Below are positions 10,106-18,099 of a stretch of DNA of 64,000 bases, piece by piece. Source of the DNA: an uncultured bacterium (lineage in GTDB: Bacteria > Bacteroidota > Rhodothermia > Rhodothermales > UBA10348). The translations under genes and the position numbers were made by a program. A model generated the notes under the pieces. That model worked only from the letters and a program-made list of their open reading frames with translations, searched no databases and had not been told where the DNA came from. The stretch's first letter is position 1; each line of letters opens with the position of its first letter. Location: assembly GCA_943788505.1 (NCBI GenBank), contig CALSQR010000002.1:317323-381322 (forward strand). The letters are read 5' to 3'.

Positions 10106-11257
10106 TCAAGCGAGGAAAGGATATTCCCGCGAGTCGTAGACGTCGTTGTAAATGTCATCCAAGTCAGGTGCTGGGCTGTTTTCGGCGAACTCTACCGATG
10201 CCAGCACCTCGTTTTTGACGTCGTCGTCGATCGAATCAAGCGTCTCTTCCGTCGTGATCTTCCGCTCGAGCAAGTAAGCCTTCAGGCGAATGATCGGATC
10301 TTCGTTCTTTTTGGACTCCAGTTCTTCTTTCGTCCGGTATTTCTGTGGGTCAGACATGGAGTGACCACGGTAGCGGTAGGTGCGAATCTCCATCATGGTT
10401 GGTTTGCCTTCGCGAGCTAGGGCGGTAGCATCCTGCATAGCCTTACAAACTGCGAAAACATCCATCCCATCGGCCACGGATCCACGAACGTCGTAGGATG
10501 CAGCCCAATGGGAGAACTCAACCTGGCCAAAGGCTCGGTGAACAGCGGTACCCATTGCGTAGTTGTTGTTCTCCACGACTAGGATGGCTGGCAGTTCGTA
10601 GATAGCCATCAAGTTGGCTGCTTCGTGCACAGCACCCTGACCGGCCGCACCGTCACCGTAGAAAGCGATGGCAACGCCACCATCTTCCTTGTATTTGTGC
10701 GCGAATGCCAGACCTACTCCGACTGGAACGTGAGCTCCCACAATACCATGGCCGCCGAACATGCCGTGCTCCTTCGAGAAGAAGTGCATTGAGCCACCCT
10801 TGCCTTTCGAGCAACCACCTACTTTACCGAACATCTCAGCCATGCCTTCATTGGCACTCATGCCAAGAGCGAGGGCGTGACCGTGATCGCGATATGCCGT
10901 GATCACGGAGTCGCTGCCGATATTGATAGCAGTAGCAGTTCCGGTGGAAATAGCTTCCTGTCCGATATAAAGATGCAGGAAACCAGCAATCTTCTGTTTT
11001 CCGTACATCTGGGCGGCACGCTCTTCGAAGCGTCGTTGCAGAAGCATGTTTCGGTACATTCCCATGACCTGATCTTCGGAAAGACCTAGATCTTCGTGGG
11101 TGTATTTCCCGGCAGGATAGGTATCAAACGTAGCGCTGAAGGAGAGTTCGTCCGGAACGACGTTCATCGAGTCATTGGACTTTGCCGCCTTAGAAGCCGC
11201 AGGTTTGCGCTTGGGAGTGGTTTTCCGCGGAGACGTTGACTTCGTCTGCTTAGCCAT
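10106..11257 (-). CDS. pdhA: Pyruvate dehydrogenase E1 alpha subunit
   Basis: TPP-binding 'GDGAAGQGAVHEAANLMAIYELPAILVVENNNYAMGT', 'YRYRGHSMSDPQKYR'; Lys/Ser-rich N-terminal extension. Confidence 0.95.
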   Translation of the reverse strand: MAKQTKSTSPRKTTPKRKPAASKAAKSNDSMNVVPDELSFSATFDTYPAGKYTHEDLGLSEDQVMGMYRNMLLQRRFEERAAQMYGKQKIAGFLHLYIGQEAISTGTATAINIGSDSVITAYRDHGHALALGMSANEGMAEMFGKVGGCSKGKGGSMHFFSKEHGMFGGHGIVGAHVPVGVGLAFAHKYKEDGGVAIAFYGDGAAGQGAVHEAANLMAIYELPAILVVENNNYAMGTAVHRAFGQVEFSHWAASYDVRGSVADGMDVFAVCKAMQDATALAREGKPTMMEIRTYRYRGHSMSDPQKYRTKEELESKKNEDPIIRLKAYLLERKITTEETLDSIDDDVKNEVLASVEFAENSPAPDLDDIYNDVYDSREYPFLA

Positions 11258-11574
11258 GTGCGTGACGTGGTTGAGGCTGAAAATTGAATTAGCTCCCGAT
11301 AATACAACACGACGTTCGGATTATCAGTGCTGTTAACCCAAAATTTACCTTACTTGTCATTACGTGTCATTACAAGATGCTGTCTGGAAGCGCTTTTGGT
11401 GATCAGTTTCTCCTAGCAAAAAACGTCCCGATGATCTTTTAACGATCTGCATCGATTAGCTTCGATATTGCAACCTCTGAACAGTAGTTTAGGGACACGG
11501 GTTTTACCCCCACGCGGCAGGTTGGAACACCGCCGTAGATCTGATCATGTTCTGTACGTTGTAACACTTCCCCT

Positions 11575-12246
11575 ATGGAGCCCACGAAAGAAAAGGAATC
11601 CGAGCAGACGGCTCGTCAACTGCCCGATTCGGAGGTCGCGACAACGACAGCCGAGGGCGCAGAGGGCGCGATCGACCTAGAGGCACTACTAGCTGGAGAC
11701 GAGAAAGCTTTTGAACAACTCGTTATTCAAGAGTCGCCTAGGCTGTTCAGGGTTATTGTCCGGATTCTGGGAGATGATGACGAAGCTGAAAGTATTCTGC
11801 AGGAGACGTATCTGCAGGCGTATCAGCGGATGCACACCTTTCGAAAAGAGTCCAAGTTGACCACATGGCTTTACGCCATAGGCATCAATCTGGCAAGGGC
11901 GTCGCTGCGTAAGTCGCGCCGTCTCAGCTCGCTTGAGGACCAAGAGGTTGAAAAAATGCAACCCGATTTTAATCGGGGGATGTTTGTTGAAACTCCTGGT
12001 GCTTGGGACCCTTCCAAAATAACAGAACTGTCCGACAGGCAACAATTAGTACGTCGCGGCATCGAACAGTTGCCCGAAGATTACCGGACTATTGTTGTCC
12101 TCAGGGACATCGAAGAGTATTCCACCGATGAAGTGGCCCAAATGCTTGACATCAGCTCTGGAGCCGTCAGAGTACGTCTTCATAGAGCAAGGGGAGCTCT
12201 TCGCAAGCTTCTCGACCCTCACTTCCGCAGACAACCTGCTGAGTAA
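11575..12246 (+). CDS. ECF-type RNA polymerase sigma factor
   Basis: Sigma-70 region 2 ('DDDEAESILQETYLQAYQRMHTFRKESKLTTWLYAIGINLA') and region 4 ('IEQLPEDYRTIVVLRDIEEYSTDEVAQMLDISSGAVRVRLHRARGALR'). Confidence 0.93.
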   Translation: MEPTKEKESEQTARQLPDSEVATTTAEGAEGAIDLEALLAGDEKAFEQLVIQESPRLFRVIVRILGDDDEAESILQETYLQAYQRMHTFRKESKLTTWLYAIGINLARASLRKSRRLSSLEDQEVEKMQPDFNRGMFVETPGAWDPSKITELSDRQQLVRRGIEQLPEDYRTIVVLRDIEEYSTDEVAQMLDISSGAVRVRLHRARGALRKLLDPHFRRQPAE

Positions 12247-12312
12247 CGCCCTTTATAGCTGGACGCCCAGCTTACTCCTCCGCTCCAACGTATTCGTTTA
12301 CCTGTTCCTAAG

Positions 12313-12594
12313 ATGAAAGCACTGACCATCCTCAAAACTGCCCTCGGCCTCGCTCCGGGATGTAAGAAGGTGAACGAGTTTCTCGCCGAATATGTTGACG
12401 GCGAGCTTGACGACAAAACGCGTATGCAGTTTGAAGACCATATTGGTCTATGCGGATGCTGTAACCACTATCTGGATCAGTATAAGACTACTATTTCGAT
12501 GACGAAGGAAACGATGGAAGTGAACGTTCCCTCTCAATTAGCCGAACATACGCTGACATTCCTCCGTAAGAACGCCGACTTCTCAGGTAGCTGA
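12313..12594 (+). CDS. Zinc-finger (zf-HC2-like) putative anti-sigma factor
   Basis: 'EFLAEYVDGELDDKTRMQFEDHIGLCGCCNHYLDQY', an HxxxCxxC-type motif, directly downstream of the ECF sigma gene. Confidence 0.8.
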   Translation: MKALTILKTALGLAPGCKKVNEFLAEYVDGELDDKTRMQFEDHIGLCGCCNHYLDQYKTTISMTKETMEVNVPSQLAEHTLTFLRKNADFSGS

Positions 12595-12640
12595 TTTTCA
12601 AATCCAGCACCATCTATCCTCATTCCTTGCCCATTGACGG

Positions 12641-13372
12641 ATGAACCCGGCGCCGACTCTCGTCGTCATTCCCACGTATAACGAGGCCGAAAACATCGGC
12701 TCCGTGGCGGACCAAGTGCTCAGACTTGACGCGTCCTTCCACATTCTAGTGGTTGATGACGGCAGTCCCGATGGCACCGGAGACCTTGTCGAAAGCCTAC
12801 AAGAAAGGCATCCTGAACGCATACATCTCATCCGCCGGGAAGGCAAACAGGGATTGGGTACGGCATATATCGCCGGTTTCAAATACGCTCTCGAACGAGA
12901 TTATGGCTTTGTCTGCGAAATGGATGCGGACCTATCTCACAACCCAGCTGACCTAGAACGACTCGTGGCACCCGTCCAGGCCGGCGAAGCGGATGTAGTC
13001 GTTGGATCACGATACATTGGTGGCGTTCGCATCATGAACTGGCCGCTCTCTAGACTTATTCTTTCGTACAGCGCAGGTATTTACACGCGAGCGATCACTC
13101 GTATGAAGCTGCAGGATGTTACGGCTGGATTCAAGTGCTTTCGCCGAGAAGTACTTGAGGCAATCGACCTGTCGAGCGTTCGTTCGAATGGATATTCCTT
13201 TCAGATCGAGATGAATTACATCGCTTGGAAGAAGGGTTTTCGCCTTATGGAAGTTCCGATTGTGTTCACCGAACGCACGGAAGGGTTGTCAAAAATGAGC
13301 AAGGCTATCGTTAGAGAAGCCATGTGGAAGGTCTGGGAACTCAGATTCCGCTCTCTTTTCGGGCGGCTCTAG
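12641..13372 (+). CDS. Polyprenol/dolichyl-phosphate mannosyltransferase, GT2 family
   Basis: 'PTLVVIPTYNEAENIGSVADQVL', 'ILVVDDGSPDGTGDLVE', 'EMDADLSHNPADLERLV'; DPM1-like length. Confidence 0.9.
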   Translation: MNPAPTLVVIPTYNEAENIGSVADQVLRLDASFHILVVDDGSPDGTGDLVESLQERHPERIHLIRREGKQGLGTAYIAGFKYALERDYGFVCEMDADLSHNPADLERLVAPVQAGEADVVVGSRYIGGVRIMNWPLSRLILSYSAGIYTRAITRMKLQDVTAGFKCFRREVLEAIDLSSVRSNGYSFQIEMNYIAWKKGFRLMEVPIVFTERTEGLSKMSKAIVREAMWKVWELRFRSLFGRL

Positions 13373-13530
13373 GCTAGGCTGGGTTAACGCTTCTTTTCCT
13401 TGTAAAGACGTCCGTTTAGGGACATATAAAAGAGGCTTCTGGCCTGCATAGGATTTTCATTCGCGGATACGCCTTTGGGGGGCGATTTTTCGGGGTTCAC
13501 GAACCTAATTCTGACCTCACAAAGGCTGCG

Positions 13531-14775
13531 ATGTACGACCATCTTACGACTCCAACCGGTGGCGAAAGCGTCACCATGACAAACGGCACGCTCAACGTTC
13601 CCGATACCCCAATCATTCCTTTCATCGAAGGCGATGGCATCGGACCGGATATCTGGAAAGCTGCGCAGCATGTTTTCGATAGTGCCGTTGCAAAAGCATA
13701 TGGCGGAAAACGTCGGATCGAATGGTTTGAAGTCTATGCTGGCGAAAAAGCCTTCGACAAATATGGCGAATGGCTACCTGCTGACACACTCCGCGCCATC
13801 GAGAACCACCTTGTTTCAATCAAGGGTCCTCTCACAACGCCCGTCGGTGGTGGTATTCGCTCCTTGAACGTGGCATTGCGCCAGAAACTGGATCTATATG
13901 CTTGTGTGCGTCCAGTACAGTATTTCGAAGGCGTACCCTCCCCTGTCAAGGCGCCTGAATTGATCGACATGATCATTTTCCGCGAAAACGCAGAAGACAT
14001 TTACGCCGGTATTGAGTTTGAAGCGGGTACGGCTGATGCTGCGAAGTTCGCAGACGTTATCAAAGCTGCTTTCCCTGAGAGCTTTAAGAAAGTTCGCTTC
14101 CCAAATACATCCGGATATGGCATCAAGCCTATCTCGGAAGAAGGCACGAAGCGCCTCGTCCGCGCAGCCATAAAGTATGCGATCGAGCAGGGCAAAGACA
14201 GCGTGACGCTAGTCCACAAAGGCAACATCATGAAGTTCACGGAAGGTGCTTTCCGGGACTGGGGCTATGAATTAGCTCGCGAAGAGTTTGGAGCCGAAGT
14301 GATTGGTGACGGACCTTGGTGCAAGCTGCCTAATGGCATCGTCATCAAAGATGTTATCGCAGATGCGTTCTTGCAGCAGATTCTTACGCGTCCAGCCGAA
14401 TACGGTGTTATCGCAACGATGAACCTCAACGGGGACTACATCTCAGATGCTCTCGCAGCACAGGTTGGCGGAATCGGCATCGCACCGGGAGCCAATATCA
14501 ATTACGATACAGGCCTCTCTATTTTTGAAGCCACGCACGGTACAGCGCCAAAGTATTCCGGCCAAGACAAAGTGAATCCGGGTTCAGTCATCCTCTCTGG
14601 AGAAATGATGTTCCGGTTCATGGGCTGGAACGAAGCAGCCGACCTGATCATCACTTCCCTCAAGAAAACGATTAGTCAGAAGCGTGTCACGTACGACTTC
14701 GAGCGTCAAATGGAAGGAGCTACGCTGCTTAAATGCAGTGAGTTTGGGAACGCCATGGTCGAAAACATGGGCTGA
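13531..14775 (+). CDS. icd: NADP-dependent isocitrate dehydrogenase
   Basis: '[30 protein letters not shown]', '[26 protein letters not shown]', '[28 protein letters not shown]'. Confidence 0.96.
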   Translation: MYDHLTTPTGGESVTMTNGTLNVPDTPIIPFIEGDGIGPDIWKAAQHVFDSAVAKAYGGKRRIEWFEVYAGEKAFDKYGEWLPADTLRAIENHLVSIKGPLTTPVGGGIRSLNVALRQKLDLYACVRPVQYFEGVPSPVKAPELIDMIIFRENAEDIYAGIEFEAGTADAAKFADVIKAAFPESFKKVRFPNTSGYGIKPISEEGTKRLVRAAIKYAIEQGKDSVTLVHKGNIMKFTEGAFRDWGYELAREEFGAEVIGDGPWCKLPNGIVIKDVIADAFLQQILTRPAEYGVIATMNLNGDYISDALAAQVGGIGIAPGANINYDTGLSIFEATHGTAPKYSGQDKVNPGSVILSGEMMFRFMGWNEAADLIITSLKKTISQKRVTYDFERQMEGATLLKCSEFGNAMVENMG

Positions 14776-14799
14776 CCAATCTGTTCTAACGCGTCTTGG

Positions 14800-14836
14800 A
14801 AGGCGTTCGTGCTACAGCACGAACGCCTTTCTTTTT
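14800..14836 (+). terminator. Rho-independent terminator for icd, overlapping the 3' end of the convergent gene
   Basis: 14-bp perfect arms aaggcgttcgtgct/agcacgaacgcctt followed by tcttttttt. Confidence 0.85.
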
Positions 14837-15969
14837 TTAGCCACCTCTTGAAACAGGTCGTCAAAGTGACCTGCGTGCTCACTCCATTCAAGGTGCTCTG
14901 AAATCTCCTTGAGTGTAGAAACCGGCAACGGACGCTCCTCTCCTTTCAGGATCCTAGCCATCACCGCAAATAGCTCTTCTTCATCCTCATACAGGATGGG
15001 AGCGTGTAGCAATGGGCTGTGAAGTGACTCGGGAATCAACTCCGGATAGGACAACCGATTGGGCAAGATGGGGTGGCATCCGCAATAGATAGCTTCCAGC
15101 ATCGAGATCCCGAAAAATTCGTGGATCGACGTTGAGACGACCAGGTCAGCGCGGTGCAGCAATCGGCTGTACTCCCGGAAGTCCTCAGCATAACCGTAGT
15201 GCAAAATGCGCTCAGCATACCGCTCAAAAGCCTTCTCGAATTCTCGAGGCTGTTCTTCGAAATGCTCCCCAGCCAAGATGAGCCTGAATTTGTGGCCTGA
15301 ATCGTCCAGGCGGTTCATCACCCGAAAAAACGCTTCGGGATCTTTATCGTATTCCCAACGCTGATTCCACAGCACAATGGGTGGCTTCATGCCTGGGCCC
15401 CATGAGTGCCCCTCATAGGCCGAAGCATACATGTCGTGACCACGCAGGTCCAGCCCTAGGTGAAGAACGGAGCTCTTGTCCCGGATGTGGGAGGCCGTCT
15501 TTAAATGCGTGTAGTCTGGAAACAGCCGAAGAAGGCGCGGTAGGGCCTCTACAAACTGATCATAGTGAAACTGCGAATTAAACAAGACGTGGTCGGCAGC
15601 CAGACACGAGAGGTAGTTGATATACCCATACGTATGATCCCGCTTCGAGCCTTCTGGCAAGGGGTAGGTCAACTGGTTTTCATGCATATACATGACAACG
15701 GGGACACCTTCGAGTTCATTCCGCGTCAAGGCCAGAAAAGCGGGCAGATTGACCATGCTGGAAGCGAAAATCAGGTCGGGTTTCTCCTTGCCTTCGTAGA
15801 GGCGTTCCGTTTTGCGTGCCATCGTGACGGCACCACCATGCATTCGCCACTTCCAGAAGCGCGCAGACATGGTAATTGTGTCAATTTCATGCCGGCTGTG
15901 GGCAACGAGTCCGTCCAAGAAGGTCTTGTGTGAGCCGCCATACCAGGGCTCCAGTGCTAAAATTCGCAT
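14812..15969 (-). CDS. DUF3524-type glycosyltransferase, tRNA-queuosine alpha-mannosyltransferase-like (GTDC1/QTMAN homologue)
   Basis: 'MRILALEPWYGGSHKTFLDGL', 'FASSMVNLPAFLAL', 'MYMHENQLTYP...YGYINYLSCLAADHVLFNSQFHYDQF' resemble human GTDC1. GT4-like C-terminal half 'FFGISMLEAIYCGCHPILPNRLSYPEL'. Start chosen at the internal ATG at 15969. Confidence 0.85.
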   Translation of the reverse strand: MRILALEPWYGGSHKTFLDGLVAHSRHEIDTITMSARFWKWRMHGGAVTMARKTERLYEGKEKPDLIFASSMVNLPAFLALTRNELEGVPVVMYMHENQLTYPLPEGSKRDHTYGYINYLSCLAADHVLFNSQFHYDQFVEALPRLLRLFPDYTHLKTASHIRDKSSVLHLGLDLRGHDMYASAYEGHSWGPGMKPPIVLWNQRWEYDKDPEAFFRVMNRLDDSGHKFRLILAGEHFEEQPREFEKAFERYAERILHYGYAEDFREYSRLLHRADLVVSTSIHEFFGISMLEAIYCGCHPILPNRLSYPELIPESLHSPLLHAPILYEDEEELFAVMARILKGEERPLPVSTLKEISEHLEWSEHAGHFDDLFQEVAKKRKAFVL

Positions 15970-16020
15970 ATCAGCTGCGGGGTTTGGGGCTGGTAGCAAC
16001 CTCGCCCGGCTGATCCCAGA

Positions 16021-16251
16021 TCAACCGAGTCTGGCGCGCAGCTCTTCTTCTTCGTCGTCAAGAGCAGGCCGAACGATGGATACGCCGCGAACTTGCAGGA
16101 AATCGCGTAATTCGGTATCCAAGACTTCTTCTGCGGTAACCAATTCCTCTTCTCCGGGATCGAGCGAAATGGTCCGCGTGGCCATGTTGATCGTCACCGT
16201 CTGGAAGTTGGTGTTTTTGATCAGCATTCCTTTGCGTTTGCGGTTGCTCAT
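16021..16251 (-). CDS. Conserved-looking small hypothetical protein
   Basis: 'MSNRKRKGMLIKNTNFQTVTINMATRTISLDPGEEELVTAEEVLDTELRDFLQVRGVSIVRPALDDEEEELRARLG', using the internal ATG. Confidence 0.55.
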   Translation of the reverse strand: MSNRKRKGMLIKNTNFQTVTINMATRTISLDPGEEELVTAEEVLDTELRDFLQVRGVSIVRPALDDEEEELRARLG

Positions 16252-16385
16252 AACTGTCAGGGTATCTCCAGAAAAGATGGCGCTCATTTGCGCCGGGTGC
16301 AAAAAAGTATACAAAATGATCGTTGCATTACCGATGCGCCTGCCCTCTCTTCTAGGTATTGAACGTATCATTTCACGGATTCCTT

Positions 16386-17114
16386 ATGCGCTATCAGCTT
16401 GCACGCGCTGCGTTCGACCTGTTCATCCCTCCCGTTTGCTTTCATTGTACTCGAGGACAGGCAGTGGATATCGGTTTGTGCAGGCAATGCAAGGATCTGC
16501 TGACAGAGTGCGAGATCCCGAAGCGAGAATTACCGGGGCAAACATTGTCCGGCAGGAACGTGTACGCTGTTTGGTACTATCGCAACGGATCGCCATTGCG
16601 CAGTCTGCATCGTTTGGCCAAGTACGCAGAAAATGAACGGGTTGCGTACTGGCTTGGGAAGCAGCTTGGGCGGAAGATGTCGCGGCATCGTGAGGCCATG
16701 CTTCAGATGCCAGGGCCTTTGCACGATATGGTCACAGATAGGACGGAATGGGTCTGCGTACCGGTACCGTCACATCCTGCCAGGATCATGGAGCGGGGAC
16801 TGGATTCAACGCGATGGATGGGCAAAGCAGTAGCTGAGGAACTGAAAATGAGGTTTGCGCCGGAACTACTAAAGCGTATTCGCCTCGATACATCACAGAG
16901 CCAAGTAGATGGATCGGACCGTGCCGGCAATGTGATCGGAGCTTTCTCGTGTGACGATCGGGCGGTATGCCACGTCCTTCTTATTGATGATATCGTAACG
17001 ACTGGGGCTACGATGGAAGCAGCTGCATCTGTGCTAGAAAATCGAGGGCACAGGGTCAAACTAGCCGTGATCGGATTCCGACGGGAGATGTTCGCGTATA
17101 CGCGGTACCAATAG
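16386..17114 (+). CDS. comF: ComF family phosphoribosyltransferase/amidophosphoribosyltransferase-like
   Basis: N-terminal Cys pairs 'PPVCFHCTRGQ...LCRQCK' and PRPP motif 'VLLIDDIVTTGATMEAAASVL'. Confidence 0.88.
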   Translation: MRYQLARAAFDLFIPPVCFHCTRGQAVDIGLCRQCKDLLTECEIPKRELPGQTLSGRNVYAVWYYRNGSPLRSLHRLAKYAENERVAYWLGKQLGRKMSRHREAMLQMPGPLHDMVTDRTEWVCVPVPSHPARIMERGLDSTRWMGKAVAEELKMRFAPELLKRIRLDTSQSQVDGSDRAGNVIGAFSCDDRAVCHVLLIDDIVTTGATMEAAASVLENRGHRVKLAVIGFRREMFAYTRYQ

Positions 17115-17128
17115 ATGCCCTACTGATC

Positions 17129-17818
17129 CTACTGGTAGTCTTCGATGGCAATCTTGCCTTCACAGGCCTCTGCCTCATCCGGCTCATTGGTTGCCACTAT
17201 TACAATCCGACCATCCTCTAGCGCTTTTGCAATCACCCGTCGAGTCATAGCAACTCCATCGACATCGAGCGTTGCTGAAGGCTCGTCAAGGAATAAAACG
17301 GGAGGATCGGGCAACAATGCGCAGGCAATCTTTACTCGCTGCAGCATACCAGAGGAGAAAGTCCCTACTTGATCATCGGCCCTCATGTCAATTTGCACGG
17401 TTTCCAGAACTTCCTGGATTCGGGGATGCGCACGTCCCATACCTCGAGCCTGTGCGATAAACTGCAAATTTTCCCGTGGTGTAAACCCTTGGTAGACATT
17501 GAGATATGGAGCTACAAGCCCGGATGATAAAGGGCGTAACTCAGGGTCAATCTCTTGACCATCGACCGAGAGTAGTACTGTGCCCTTGGTTGGTTGCATC
17601 AAACCAGCGAGGATGCGGACCAGAGTTGACTTACCCGATCCGTTTGCACCAGTGATAGCCATTGAATGACCACCCATGAACGATAAGTCCATCCGTTTAA
17701 ACAGAACCCTTTCGCCAAAGCGATGGCCAACCCGCTGTGTTGTTAAACGGATACTGGATCTGCTCACTGCATTGTCCACCTGCGCTCCCAGAACGCTTAT
17801 GTCAGAGGGTTTTGTCAT
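17129..17818 (-). CDS. ABC transporter ATP-binding protein (CcmA-like)
   Basis: Walker A 'GANGSGKST', signature 'FSSGMLQRVKIA', Walker B 'PPVLFLDEPSATLD'. Confidence 0.9.
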   Translation of the reverse strand: MTKPSDISVLGAQVDNAVSRSSIRLTTQRVGHRFGERVLFKRMDLSFMGGHSMAITGANGSGKSTLVRILAGLMQPTKGTVLLSVDGQEIDPELRPLSSGLVAPYLNVYQGFTPRENLQFIAQARGMGRAHPRIQEVLETVQIDMRADDQVGTFSSGMLQRVKIACALLPDPPVLFLDEPSATLDVDGVAMTRRVIAKALEDGRIVIVATNEPDEAEACEGKIAIEDYQ

Positions 17819-18099
17819 ACCCCAAAATAGGATTGAGCAGCGGTTCAGACCACGAAAGCTCCCATCGACACTGGTTTTTCGTCCAGAAACCTATTCAAAA
17901 CCTCAATTATGGCACTAAGAGAGTCTATTTGTTGGCTATTTCAGTTCGTCTTTCCTCGAGATACGGTAGCAAGATGATCGAAATACGAGTGCAAAACTGT
18001 GCCTTACCCGTGGCGAACTAGCCATTAGCCGATGACCATGCATTCGGAATGCTGTAGATTCCTACTCCATAAAGTGTAAGCGCAATCCCCTCCCAGTCC

